Shown: positions 1 to 6,576 of the stretch, piece after piece
Layout of the letters: each line of letters begins with the position of its first letter
Numbering within the stretch: position 1 is the stretch's first letter
From: Paenibacillaceae bacterium
GTDB lineage: Bacteria > Bacillota > Bacilli > Paenibacillales > YIM-B00363
Direction of reading: 5' to 3'
Length of the DNA stretch: 9,995 nt
Assembly (NCBI GenBank): GCA_018969805.1
Contig: JAGWXQ010000036.1
Location: forward strand, 1-9,995
The notes under the pieces: model-generated
Databases searched by the model: none
The model's input: the letters and a program-made list of their open reading frames with translations, nothing else
What the model was told of the DNA's origin: nothing
Program-made: the position numbers and the translations under genes

Positions 1-686
1 TCTTTCATTTTTCGCGCCACAAGCTGCGTACACGAACGATCAAATCCTGGCAATATCGTCTGTGCACCTTCCAGCATCGTCACTTTTGTACCGAAGCGCG
101 CAAACATTTGCCCGAGCTCTACACCGATATATCCTCCGCCAATAACAACGAGCGACTCCGGAAGTACGTCAAGTGCAAGTGCTTCATCAGAAGACAAAAT
201 ACGCCCACCAAATGGGAATGCTTTAATTTGTATCGGCGTCGATCCCGTCGCCACAATCGCATGCTGAAACCGCAACCGCGTCGCCTGCTCTTCCATACTC
301 ACCGTAAGCACGTTGGGCTCATTAAAAAACGCTTCCCCATGAAGGACTTCGATCCGATTGCCACTGAGCAACGTCCCAATACCACTTGTTTGCTTCGCCA
401 CAATCGATTGTTTCCACGCCTGTACACGCTTGTAGTCGCAAGACACTTCCTGCGCCACAATTCCGATGTGTGCCCCGTGCTGTGCTTCCGTGTACCGATG
501 CGATGCTTGGATCAATGCTTTTGAAGGAATGCACCCACGATTGAGACATACTCCGCCGAGTGCTGCGCGTTCGATCAGTGTGACTTTTTTCCCAAGTTGC
601 GCCACACGGATCGCCGCTACGTAGCCACCTGGCCCAGCACCAATGACGACGACATCAATTTCTGTCGTAAAACTTCCTACAACCAT
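1..686 (-). CDS. pdhD: dihydrolipoyl dehydrogenase (E3), 5' part, runs off window
   Basis: E3 reoxidises the dihydrolipoyl arm of E2 with FAD and passes electrons to NAD+; it acts in the cytoplasm as part of the pyruvate dehydrogenase complex. About 228 N-terminal residues are visible; the C-terminal half lies beyond the left edge. The FAD-binding motif GAGPGG is at residues 16-21. The redox-active disulfide lies in GGVCLNRGCIPSKAL (Cys47 and Cys52), the diagnostic signature of the family. The NAD-binding motif IGGGYIGVELG begins near residue 176. The start at 686 is supported by a GGAGGT ribosome binding site six bases upstream, which lies inside the last codons of the E2 gene. Only two bases separate the E2 stop from this ATG, so translation is probably coupled. 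The linkage to E1/E2 genes argues for the PDH-dedicated E3 rather than a 2-oxoglutarate or branched-chain E3. Very sure of the family; the symbol is assigned from context. Confidence 0.95.
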   Translation of the reverse strand, partial: MVVGSFTTEIDVVVIGAGPGGYVAAIRVAQLGKKVTLIERAALGGVCLNRGCIPSKALIQASHRYTEAQHGAHIGIVAQEVSCDYKRVQAWKQSIVAKQTSGIGTLLSGNRIEVLHGEAFFNEPNVLTVSMEEQATRLRFQHAIVATGSTPIQIKAFPFGGRILSSDEALALDVLPESLVVIGGGYIGVELGQMFARFGTKVTMLEGAQTILPGFDRSCTQLVARKMK

Positions 687-688
687 CC

Positions 689-1972
689 CTACACCTCCAA
701 GAGCAACCGCTGTGGTTCATGGAGCAGCTGCTTAATGACATTTAGTGCTTGCTGCGCCTCCGCGCCGTCCATTACACGATGATCAAAACTCAAACTGAGC
801 GACAATACGTTGCCAACGGCAAGCTGTCCATCGCGCACGACTGGCTGTTCTGCAATACGCCCTACACCCAAAATCGCTACTTCCGGGTAATTAATGACCG
901 GCGTAAAATACTTTCCACCTGCCGAACCGATATTTGTCACGGTGACCGTACTGCCACGCAACGCGTCCATCCCCAATTTTCCTTCGCGGCCCGCACGCGC
1001 CAGCGCGGCAATTTCTTGTGCGAGTGTAAGCACACTTTTTCGTTCGGCATCAAAGACGACTGGAACGAGCAAACCTTGTTGGGTATCTGTGGCAACACCG
1101 ACGTGGATGTGTTTCTTGTATACAATTTCATTTGTTGCATCATCAAGAGAGGCATTCAGTATTGGGTGCAAACGTATGCTTGCAATCAGTGCTTTAATGA
1201 TCAATGGCAAATATGTCAGTTTTACACCACGCTCTAATGCAATCGGCTTGAGCTGTTCGCGCACATCCATCAACGCACGTACTTCTACTTCATCCAGCAA
1301 CGTCACATGTGGCGCAGTGTATACCGACTTGGTCATCGCCGACGCGATCGCCTTGCGAATTCCTTTTAGTGGCACCCGCGTTTCACGTTCTGTTTCGGAT
1401 GGACGCACTACGACTGCCTCCTCTTTCACTTTCTGCACACCGTTATCGACTGCCACAGCACGATGCGCCGCATCATCGATATCGGACCGCGTAATGCGCC
1501 CCCTCGAACCCGTTCCTTGAACTTCTTGCAGTGCAATCCCTTTGCTGCGCGCATATTTTCGAACGCTCGGAGTAGCAAGAACGACCCGATCATTGGTCAC
1601 AGACGCTGGTGCTTGTGGTGCCTGTGGTGCCTGTGGTGCCTGTGGTGCCTGCGGTGCCTGTGGTGCCTGTGGTGCTTGTGGTGCTTGTGGTGCAGGGCTA
1701 TGCGCAGCCGTTGCCTGCACTGTGGGCGCATGCGCCACTTCAATCAGTGCAAGAACGTCTCCGACTACGGCGACTTTCCCTTCCGCAACACGAATTTCTT
1801 TTATTGTGCCACTGACGGGAGACGGCACTTCGACCGTCGCTTTATCGTTTTGGATATCCAGCAACACGTCGTCTTCTTGAACGGTTTGTCCCGGTCCAAA
1901 ACGCCACTTCGCGATTTCCCCTTCGTGAAGTCCTTCTCCGAGCTCTGGCATGCGGTATTCGTACGTTGGCAT
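689..1972 (-). CDS. pdhC: dihydrolipoamide acetyltransferase (E2), PDH core
   Basis: E2 forms the core of the complex and transfers the acetyl group from lipoamide to CoA. The protein has 427 residues. Domain order: one lipoyl domain (1-78) with the lipoylated lysine Lys44 in the NDKA turn; a flexible Ala/Pro linker (about 80-125) with nine consecutive QAP units (96-122); a peripheral-subunit-binding domain (about 130-166, starting LATPSVRKYARSKGI), which holds E1 or E3; a second linker; and the acyltransferase domain (about 198-427) with the active-site motif DHRVMDG (His398, Asp402). The C-terminus RLLLEV resembles Bacillus E2. The start at 1972 has AAGGAG about 12 bases upstream. A 246-bp gap containing a repeat element separates it from pdhB, while the E3 gene follows after two bases. 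The single lipoyl domain is normal for Bacillota. Branched-chain E2 is the main alternative, but the E1 genes next door look PDH-like. Confidence 0.95.
   Translation of the reverse strand: MPTYEYRMPELGEGLHEGEIAKWRFGPGQTVQEDDVLLDIQNDKATVEVPSPVSGTIKEIRVAEGKVAVVGDVLALIEVAHAPTVQATAAHSPAPQAPQAPQAPQAPQAPQAPQAPQAPQAPASVTNDRVVLATPSVRKYARSKGIALQEVQGTGSRGRITRSDIDDAAHRAVAVDNGVQKVKEEAVVVRPSETERETRVPLKGIRKAIASAMTKSVYTAPHVTLLDEVEVRALMDVREQLKPIALERGVKLTYLPLIIKALIASIRLHPILNASLDDATNEIVYKKHIHVGVATDTQQGLLVPVVFDAERKSVLTLAQEIAALARAGREGKLGMDALRGSTVTVTNIGSAGGKYFTPVINYPEVAILGVGRIAEQPVVRDGQLAVGNVLSLSLSFDHRVMDGAEAQQALNVIKQLLHEPQRLLLEV
1607..1688 (-). repeat. 9-bp tandem repeat in the E2 linker (nine QAP units)
   Basis: Nine back-to-back 9-bp units, on the + strand mostly GGTGCCTGT with a few GGTGCTTGT and one GGTGCCTGC, encode (QAP)9 between the lipoyl and subunit-binding domains. 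Ala/Pro-rich linkers of E2 proteins are known to be mobile swinging arms. The near-identity at DNA level, rather than only at protein level, suggests recent expansion by slippage. Confidence 0.95.
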
Positions 1973-2218
1973 AAATCACGATCGCTCCTTCCACAGCTCC
2001 CTAGTCCCATTAATGATCCGCACCCGCATTTCGATCATTGCACCCGTGATCATACTCATCCCTACTGAAAACATCTATCCAGCGGGCTGTATGCGCCGAG
2101 GACGCAAAAGGCGTTTTTGCCCGATAGGATCGATGTATTGAATTACGGATTCGTATCACAAGCATTTTTGGGTGCACCTGCTGTGTTTCTTCACGCACTA
2201 TTCAGTGCATCCACCATA
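1973..2218. other. wide pdhB-pdhC intergenic gap holding a repeat element
   Basis: This 246-bp gap contrasts with the 93-bp pdhA-pdhB gap and the 2-bp pdhC-pdhD gap. Most of it is the repeat copy at 2017-2163. Just after the pdhB stop the transcript can form a small perfect hairpin (2195-2208, GCACT/AGTGC with a GAAT loop) with no U-tract, so it is not a terminator but could protect or process the message. I see no convincing internal promoter for pdhC. Confidence 0.6.
2017..2163 (+). repeat. dispersed repeat element, copy A (inside pdh operon)
   Basis: One of four imperfect copies of the same intergenic sequence in this window. Shared landmarks in order: CATACTCATCCCTA (2051), AAACATC, CTGTATGCGC (2087), CGCAAAAGGCG (2103), a T-run, then GGATCGATGTATTGAA (2128) and CGGATTCGTATCAC at the right end. 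By eye it shares roughly 65-70% of bases with the copy at 9797. The two ends are imperfect inverted repeats (left ATACTCATCC; right end read backward ATACGAATCC). It lies antisense to the operon transcript. The stretch at 2012-2040 (CCGCATTTCGATCATTG) resembles the inverted right end of the copy at 9497-9654, so an extra inverted half-element seems attached. Confidence 0.75.
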
Positions 2219-3199
2219 CTAAAAATCGAGCACGTGCACCAGCCCCGCCACAATGCGCGCAACACTGGGCAGCCACTCCTCTTCTATTTGACCAAACGCC
2301 ATAACTGTATCCGGAGCTGTGATGCGCATGATCGGTGCTTCAAGATGCAATATCGCTTCTTCCGTCACTTGTGCGATCACTTCAGCAGCGACACCGGCCG
2401 TCCGTTGTGCTTCCTGAACGACAATCGCACGATGCGTCTTTTTCACAGACGTGACCAGCGTCTCGATGTCCAAAGGCATGACCGTCCGCAAGTCGATGAC
2501 TTCCACAGAAGCCCCGCGCGTACGCTGGAGTTCGTCCGCTGCTTGAACCGCCGTATGCACCATCGCCCCATACGTGATGAGCGTAACATCACTGCCTTCC
2601 CGAACGACACCCGCAACACCGATCGGCACAGTATACGGCTCATCGGGCACTTCTGCACGAAACGACCGATACAGCTTTAAGTGTTCCATATAAAACACCG
2701 GATCATCGTCGCGAATGGCCGAAATCAGCAAACCTTTTGCATCGTATGGATTTGATGGAATAACGACTTTCATCCCCGGTGTCTGGACCATCAGACCTTC
2801 CAAACTGTCGCCGTGCAACTCGGGTGCTTTTACGCCTCCACCAAACGGTGTGCGAAAAACAATCGGTGCACTGTACCGCCCGCCGGAGCGATAACGCATG
2901 CGCGCAGCTTGTGAGCAAATCTGATCCATTGTTTCAAATATAAATCCAATAAACTGAATTTCAGCGACTGGACGAAATCCTTGAACACCGAGCCCGACTG
3001 CAAGCCCCCCGATGCCCGATTCGGCAAGCGGAGTATCAAACACCCTTGTCGCTCCAAACTGCTTTTGCAGTCCTTCGGTCGCACGAAACACGCCCCCGAC
3101 GTGCCCGACATCTTCGCCAAATACCATCACCGTCGGATCGCGCTCCAGCTCACAGCGCATGGCATCCCGAATTGCTTCAATCATCGTCATATTGGTCAT
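2219..3199 (-). CDS. pdhB: pyruvate dehydrogenase E1 component, beta subunit
   Basis: With E1-alpha it forms the thiamine-diphosphate-dependent decarboxylase that takes pyruvate and reductively acetylates the lipoyl arm of E2. It has 326 residues, matching the usual length of about 325. Visible family blocks: VFGEDVG (27-32, with the glutamate that contacts the thiamine ring), VFDTPLAESGIGG (53-65), PELHGDSLEG (126-135, conserved active-site His), KVVIPSNPYDAKGLL (144-158), the EHLKLYRSFR block (172-181), and the C-terminal transketolase domain with VIDLRTVMPLD (234-244). The reading frame is open 23 codons further upstream, to 3268, but that extension is cysteine-rich and unlike E1-beta. The ATG at 3199 begins the typical MTMIEAIRDAM-like start and has AGAGAGG 11 bases upstream. 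An ATG at 3190 is also possible. It lies 93 bp after pdhA. Confidence 0.95.
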   Translation of the reverse strand: MTNMTMIEAIRDAMRCELERDPTVMVFGEDVGHVGGVFRATEGLQKQFGATRVFDTPLAESGIGGLAVGLGVQGFRPVAEIQFIGFIFETMDQICSQAARMRYRSGGRYSAPIVFRTPFGGGVKAPELHGDSLEGLMVQTPGMKVVIPSNPYDAKGLLISAIRDDDPVFYMEHLKLYRSFRAEVPDEPYTVPIGVAGVVREGSDVTLITYGAMVHTAVQAADELQRTRGASVEVIDLRTVMPLDIETLVTSVKKTHRAIVVQEAQRTAGVAAEVIAQVTEEAILHLEAPIMRITAPDTVMAFGQIEEEWLPSVARIVAGLVHVLDF

Positions 3200-3200
3200 C

Positions 3201-3288
3201 GTACACGGTTCCTCTCTGCATAAAAACAATATGCCAAAATCAAAAACCGACCTACCGCAACTGCACAAGCACGTTCACGTCCGTGTAC
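3201..3288 (-). promoter_or_regulatory. inverted repeat spanning the pdhA-pdhB gap
   Basis: A perfect 8-bp inverted repeat, GTACACGG at 3201-3208 and CCGTGTAC at 3281-3288, brackets the gap. In the mRNA the downstream arm lies exactly between the pdhB Shine-Dalgarno sequence and its ATG, so pairing would affect pdhB initiation. The loop is 72 nt, so stability is doubtful. Structure is seen in the sequence; a role is inference. Confidence 0.3.
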
Positions 3289-3292
3289 TGTG

Positions 3293-4369
3293 TTATTTCC
3301 ACTGCGCAATTTGTTTTGCGATGTGCGCGGGGGGCGTCGCATACATACTCGTCAGCAAACCCGGAACGGTCATTTTCTCAATGTTCTCTGCTTTTTTGAT
3401 GTGCTCTGCCACATCGTCGCGCGCCGCTTGTACGACCGCTTGCTCGTCTGCCTCAGTCCATAATCCTTTGGCAGCCACATACTGCCGCATCCGAACGAGC
3501 GGATCGCGCTCTTCCCAAGACGTTTGCTCATCTTTTGTACGGTATTTCGTCGGGTCGTCCCCGGACATCGAATGCGGTCCAAAACGGTACGTGATCGCCT
3601 CGATCAGTGTCGGCATCCCACCCAATGCATGGACGCGCGCTTCTTGAACCGCTGCTGCGACCGCAAGAACGTCCATTCCATCAACGAGCACGCCACGAAT
3701 ACCCGCTGCGACCGCTTTGTGGGCGATCGATGCAGCCGTCGTCTGCTTGGACATCGGTGTCGAAATAGCGTACTGATTGTTTTGCACGAAAAAAATCGCC
3801 GGCAGCCGCATTGCGCCCGCAAAGTTCATTCCCTCATAAAAATCGCCTTGTGACGATCCACCATCGCCTGTATATGCGATCGCAACGTTGCTTTTCTTTT
3901 TGAGTTGAAGACCAAGGGCAATGCCCGCACATTCGACGATTTGGGCACCGATAATAATTTGCGGCATCAATACATGCACATCTTCTGGGATGCGGCCACC
4001 GTACTGATGTCCCCGCGAATACAAAAACGCCTGAAACATCGGCAATCCATGCCATACGATTTGGGGCATATCGCGGTATCCCGGACAAATAAAATCTTCC
4101 CGTTCCAAAACAAACTCGCTGCCGATCATGGCCGCTTCTTGTCCAGATACAGGTGCATAAAAGCCGAGCCTTCCTTGGCGATTTAAGCTTACCGCACGCT
4201 GATCCCATGTGCGCGTATATACCATGCGACGCATGAGTTCGCGGAGCTGCTCCGATGTCAAATTTGGTGCTTTTGCACCAGATGCAAGCGTCCCATCGGG
4301 CAGAAGCACCCGCAATGGCTCGATGTGGGGCACCGATACTTCATAGGGCACTTTCGTCTGCACACCCAT
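3293..4369 (-). CDS. pdhA: pyruvate dehydrogenase E1 component, alpha subunit
   Basis: Catalytic alpha subunit of E1, which binds thiamine diphosphate and Mg2+. It has 358 residues, the normal length for this family. The thiamine-diphosphate motif runs from GDGGSSQGDFYEG (168-180) to VQNN (195-198). Other blocks: QGRLGFYAPVSGQEA (65-79), PGYRDMPQIVWHG (96-108), and the active-site loop FGPHSMSGDDPTKYR (263-277), a loop that is a phosphorylation site in eukaryotic homologues but is not known to be one in Bacilli. The PGYRD and HGLP blocks and the gene order favour pyruvate over branched-chain oxoacids. The start at 4369 has GAGAGG 11 bases upstream, the same spacing as pdhB. It is the first gene of the operon, 57 bp downstream of a sigma-A-like promoter. 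Confidence 0.95.
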   Translation of the reverse strand: MGVQTKVPYEVSVPHIEPLRVLLPDGTLASGAKAPNLTSEQLRELMRRMVYTRTWDQRAVSLNRQGRLGFYAPVSGQEAAMIGSEFVLEREDFICPGYRDMPQIVWHGLPMFQAFLYSRGHQYGGRIPEDVHVLMPQIIIGAQIVECAGIALGLQLKKKSNVAIAYTGDGGSSQGDFYEGMNFAGAMRLPAIFFVQNNQYAISTPMSKQTTAASIAHKAVAAGIRGVLVDGMDVLAVAAAVQEARVHALGGMPTLIEAITYRFGPHSMSGDDPTKYRTKDEQTSWEERDPLVRMRQYVAAKGLWTEADEQAVVQAARDDVAEHIKKAENIEKMTVPGLLTSMYATPPAHIAKQIAQWK

Positions 4370-4418
4370 GTAATTACACGCCTCTCTTCCTCATATAAAG
4401 TACATCCCTCTCCACTCA

Positions 4419-4447
4419 TCGACTTATTATACCGTATGTGCTAAGAT
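4419..4447 (+). promoter_or_regulatory. candidate rightward promoter, extended -10
   Basis: TCGACT (4419-4424), a 17-bp spacer and TAAGAT (4442-4447), preceded by TGTGC, match a Gram-positive extended -10 promoter. It overlaps the pdh promoter on the opposite strand. It would give a leader of about 290 nt in front of the oxidoreductase gene. It is the best rightward candidate I found, but a weak consensus match. Confidence 0.45.
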
Positions 4448-4455
4448 GATTCCAA
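4426..4455 (-). promoter_or_regulatory. sigma-A-like promoter of the pdh operon
   Basis: Reading the minus strand, TTGGAA (4455-4450), an 18-bp spacer and a perfect TATAAT (4431-4426) precede pdhA; the -10 box lies 57 bp before the ATG. The -35 box matches four of six consensus bases. Confidence 0.7.
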
Positions 4456-4482
4456 CACAGATGCACATGTATTTGTGTGTTG
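4453..4482. promoter_or_regulatory. 7-bp inverted repeat at the pdh -35 box
   Basis: CAACACA (4453-4459) and TGTGTTG (4476-4482) form a perfect inverted repeat with a 16-base gap; the left arm overlaps the pdh -35 box. It could be an operator, or a stem-loop at the 5' end of the rightward transcript. It does not match the Rex or CcpA consensus. Confidence 0.35.
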
Positions 4483-4483
4483 T

Positions 4484-4632
4484 ACGCACAGATCAGATCC
4501 GGATTGCGGACCGCGCGCATACGCATACTCATCCCTATCGCAAACATCGCTTTAGAGGTCTGTATGCGCTGGACCGCAAAAGGCGTGTTTGTGAAACGGA
4601 CCGATGGTTTGAAGACCAATATGAAGACAACA
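4484..4632 (+). repeat. dispersed repeat element, copy B (oxidoreductase leader)
   Basis: Same family as the copy at 2017-2163: CATACTCATCCCTAT (4524), AAACATCG, CTGTATGCGC (4560) and CGCAAAAGGCG (4575) match it almost exactly, and the left flank ATTGCGG...CGCATACGCAT matches the copy at 9497-9654. The right end (CCGATGGTTTGAAG) is the most decayed of the four. It is in the sense orientation within the presumed leader of the oxidoreductase gene. Confidence 0.7.
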
Positions 4633-4674
4633 TCCTGCATCACGCCCCCAAAAAAGAGCTGTTTGCCAACGTCC

Positions 4675-4709
4675 CCACCGTGTTGCACGCGTACACACGG
4701 TGGTTTTTT
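4675..4709 (+). terminator. intrinsic terminator in the oxidoreductase leader
   Basis: A perfect 9-bp stem CCACCGTGT (4675-4683) / ACACGGTGG (4695-4703) with an 11-base loop is followed directly by six Ts. It points rightward and ends 31 bases before the ATG at 4741. No convincing promoter lies between it and the gene, so it may act as an attenuator, or it may end a short upstream transcript. No clear competing antiterminator stem was found by eye. Confidence 0.8.
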
Positions 4710-4740
4710 CTATGTACAATCCCAAGACGGAGGTCGTTTT

Positions 4741-5853
4741 ATGCATCTCGTCCTGATCGGCGGCGGGCACGCGCACGCGCTTTTGCTTCGTCGGCTCGCC
4801 ACGCAGCCGCGGCACACGTTTCACAAAATAACGCTAATCTCCCCGCGCGCCACACATGTGTACTCTGGAATGATCGCCAGCGTCATTGCGGGTGACGTAC
4901 CAATGTCTTGTGCCCTGATCGACATCGCTGCATGCGCTTATGCAGCACGTGTGCAGTGGATTCGCGATGAAGCTGTGCATATAGATGGGCATACAGTGTT
5001 TACAAAAAGCGGGCATTCCGTGCACTTCGATGTCGCCTCGCTCAATGTCGGCAGCTCCCGACGCGATCAACACGTGTGCTGCGACGTCCCCCACGCACTG
5101 CTGCGCACTTCAGAGGACATTTGTATGGCGATGCGCGCCGCAGATGGTCCAGACCCGATCGCTGTCGTCGGGGGAGGAGCTGCTGGGATAGAAGTCGCGT
5201 CTGCGCTCGCCGCGCGCCGCCGTCTGCGCGCGTGCAGTGCGCCTGTATACGTCATAAGTGCCAAGCCCGAGTTGCTCGCATCCTCCTCGCTGTGGCCACG
5301 AGAAAAGCACGCATGCCTCTTGCGGCACGGCGGCTTCGTCCCGATGCTCGGCCACACTGTACGGGCGGTGTTCGTCCATCGGCGCGGGTACGGGCTTACG
5401 CTGGACAATGGAGATTCGCTGCACGTCGGTCACGTCATATGGCTTACGGGACCGAGTGCCCCAAAATGGCTCCAGACGAGCAACATCGCAACGTGTCCAG
5501 ACGGCTATGCGCTCGTACATCCGACGCTCGTCGTCCACAATGCGCCACACATTTTTGCTGTAGGGGACTGCCGCACACACATCCATGCACCGACACTCGA
5601 CCGCTCCGGGGTTCATGCCGTTCACGAAGCACCGATCCTTCTGCACAACGTGTGTGCATACGGTACAGCCACGCGTCTGCGTCCTTATCGTCCACGAAAA
5701 CGATCGCTGTATCTTGTGCGTCTTGGTCATCGTCGTGCGATGGCGACTTGGGGTTCATTTTGGGCGTACGGAGCCCCACTCTACACGCTCAAGCGCGCAA
5801 TCGACTCCCGCTACGTGCGTCACAACACCGCACCAATCGACCGCGGATCGTAG
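4741..5853 (+). CDS. FAD/NAD(P)-dependent oxidoreductase, NDH-2-like
   Basis: A 370-residue pyridine nucleotide-disulfide oxidoreductase family protein that lacks redox cysteines, so it is closer to type II NADH dehydrogenases than to E3. Motifs: N-terminal FAD-binding IGGGHAH (6-12), a YSGM block (41-44), the NAD(P)-binding VVGGGAAGIEVA (142-153), and the C-terminal FAD-contact IFAVGDC (271-277). The GGGHAH plus YSGM pattern and the C-terminal PYRPRKRSLYLVRLG block recall the subfamily that in other bacteria is fused to selenide-water dikinase (SelD); no SelD domain is present here. The likely role is oxidising NAD(P)H and passing electrons to a quinone or another acceptor; substrate unknown. 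The start at 4741 has GGAGGT six bases upstream and begins directly at the FAD fold. It is divergent from pdhA and convergent with lipL, overlapping its 3' end by 34 bp. A terminator precedes it. Confidence 0.85.
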   Translation: MHLVLIGGGHAHALLLRRLATQPRHTFHKITLISPRATHVYSGMIASVIAGDVPMSCALIDIAACAYAARVQWIRDEAVHIDGHTVFTKSGHSVHFDVASLNVGSSRRDQHVCCDVPHALLRTSEDICMAMRAADGPDPIAVVGGGAAGIEVASALAARRRLRACSAPVYVISAKPELLASSSLWPREKHACLLRHGGFVPMLGHTVRAVFVHRRGYGLTLDNGDSLHVGHVIWLTGPSAPKWLQTSNIATCPDGYALVHPTLVVHNAPHIFAVGDCRTHIHAPTLDRSGVHAVHEAPILLHNVCAYGTATRLRPYRPRKRSLYLVRLGHRRAMATWGSFWAYGAPLYTLKRAIDSRYVRHNTAPIDRGS

Positions 5854-6563
5854 CGCATCCGAATGCGTTGCGCATGCTCAGCTACTTCTGCCCTCCATGC
5901 ATCGTCTTGCACGTCAATGCGCTGATCGCACGCAAATGCGTTCCACACTTCGTGCACGCTTAGTGGCATCCCGCACACTTCAGACATCGTCGTCATCATC
6001 GACGGATCGATAGGCGGTGCATTGGTCGCTTGGGCGCACATATAAAACCGCATTACGCGCTGTGCACGCGCCTGTGCATCTCCGCTTACGTTGATAAACG
6101 CGTGCACGATCGTCGCTGTTGCGGAACGATGCTGGGATATTCCCGCGATTTTTGCCCCATCAACGTGGATGTCGTATGCACCCGGGCATACTGCACCGCG
6201 CACTTCCCCTACTGCGGTATGCACACCGCAGCGGGCGCACGCCGCGTGAATGCGTGTAACAAGCTGCATAAAGTCATCATGAATGCTGCCCGTCCACGCT
6301 GGGAGCACGAGTGCGACATTGAGCACCCCTGCATCCAAAGGAACGGCAGCACCGCCTGACGGACGCACTACGACTTGCGCACCTTCGTCTTCAAAAGCGT
6401 GCATCGCCTCGGTTGCGCAACGGTATGTCGTTTCGCGCAAACCAATCACAAGCGCACACTCATGCACCCAAGCCATGAGTGTGTTCGTTCCATATCGTCG
6501 TGCCACTACGTGTTCCGTTGCGATCGCTTCATATGCATCGTGCCACGCTCCAAACCGAATCAA
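5820..6563 (-). CDS. lipL: octanoyl-[GcvH]:protein N-octanoyltransferase
   Basis: LipL moves octanoyl groups from the GcvH carrier protein to the lipoyl domains of E2 subunits, where LipA then inserts sulfur. It therefore serves the pyruvate dehydrogenase E2 encoded in the same window (Lys44). The protein belongs to the BPL/LplA/LipB fold. Numbering from a TTG at 6602: RPSGGAAVPLDAGVLN (80-95) replaces the RRxTGG block of lipoate ligases; GAVCPGAYDI (136-145) carries the catalytic Cys139; KIAGISQHR (151-159) holds the conserved Lys151. The CPGxYD and GISQxR motifs fit LipL better than LipM or LplA. No ATG lies at the 5' end. I chose the TTG at 6563 (247 residues) because AAGGGG lies nine bases upstream; the TTG at 6602 would overlap the preceding gene and lacks a good ribosome binding site. 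It is somewhat shorter than the roughly 280 residues of B. subtilis LipL. It follows the secreted-protein gene by 13 bp, so it is probably co-transcribed with it. Confidence 0.88.
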   Translation of the reverse strand: MIRFGAWHDAYEAIATEHVVARRYGTNTLMAWVHECALVIGLRETTYRCATEAMHAFEDEGAQVVVRPSGGAAVPLDAGVLNVALVLPAWTGSIHDDFMQLVTRIHAACARCGVHTAVGEVRGAVCPGAYDIHVDGAKIAGISQHRSATATIVHAFINVSGDAQARAQRVMRFYMCAQATNAPPIDPSMMTTMSEVCGMPLSVHEVWNAFACDQRIDVQDDAWRAEVAEHAQRIRMRYDPRSIGAVL

Positions 6564-6576
6564 CCGCTCACACCCC

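Larger units (their letters stand above)
4370..4740. other. divergent regulatory region between pdhA and the oxidoreductase gene
   Basis: A 371-bp stretch without a gene. From left to right it holds the pdhA ribosome binding site, two overlapping divergent promoters (4419-4455), an inverted repeat (4453-4482), a dispersed repeat copy (4484-4632), an intrinsic terminator (4675-4709) and the ribosome binding site of the oxidoreductase gene (GGAGGT at 4729). The frame of the oxidoreductase stays open back to 4477, but it crosses the terminator and the repeat, so it is not read as coding. Confidence 0.7.

Noticed and set aside
1463..2068. Long plus-strand open frames opposite the E2 gene
   Set aside because: They are antisense shadows of the QAP repeat and E2 coding sequence, with low-complexity products.
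3209..3280. Possible fifth, decayed repeat copy in the pdhA-pdhB gap
   Set aside because: Only scattered similarity (GCGG, a T-run, GCATATTG); not better than chance by eye.
4440..4632. Rex or CcpA binding site in the pdh regulatory region
   Set aside because: Half-site TTGTGAA-like text occurs at 4590, but no matching second half; no cre consensus was found.
4477..4740. 88-codon in-frame N-terminal extension of the oxidoreductase
   Set aside because: It crosses a repeat element and an intrinsic terminator, looks unlike protein, and a good ribosome binding site fixes the start at 4741.
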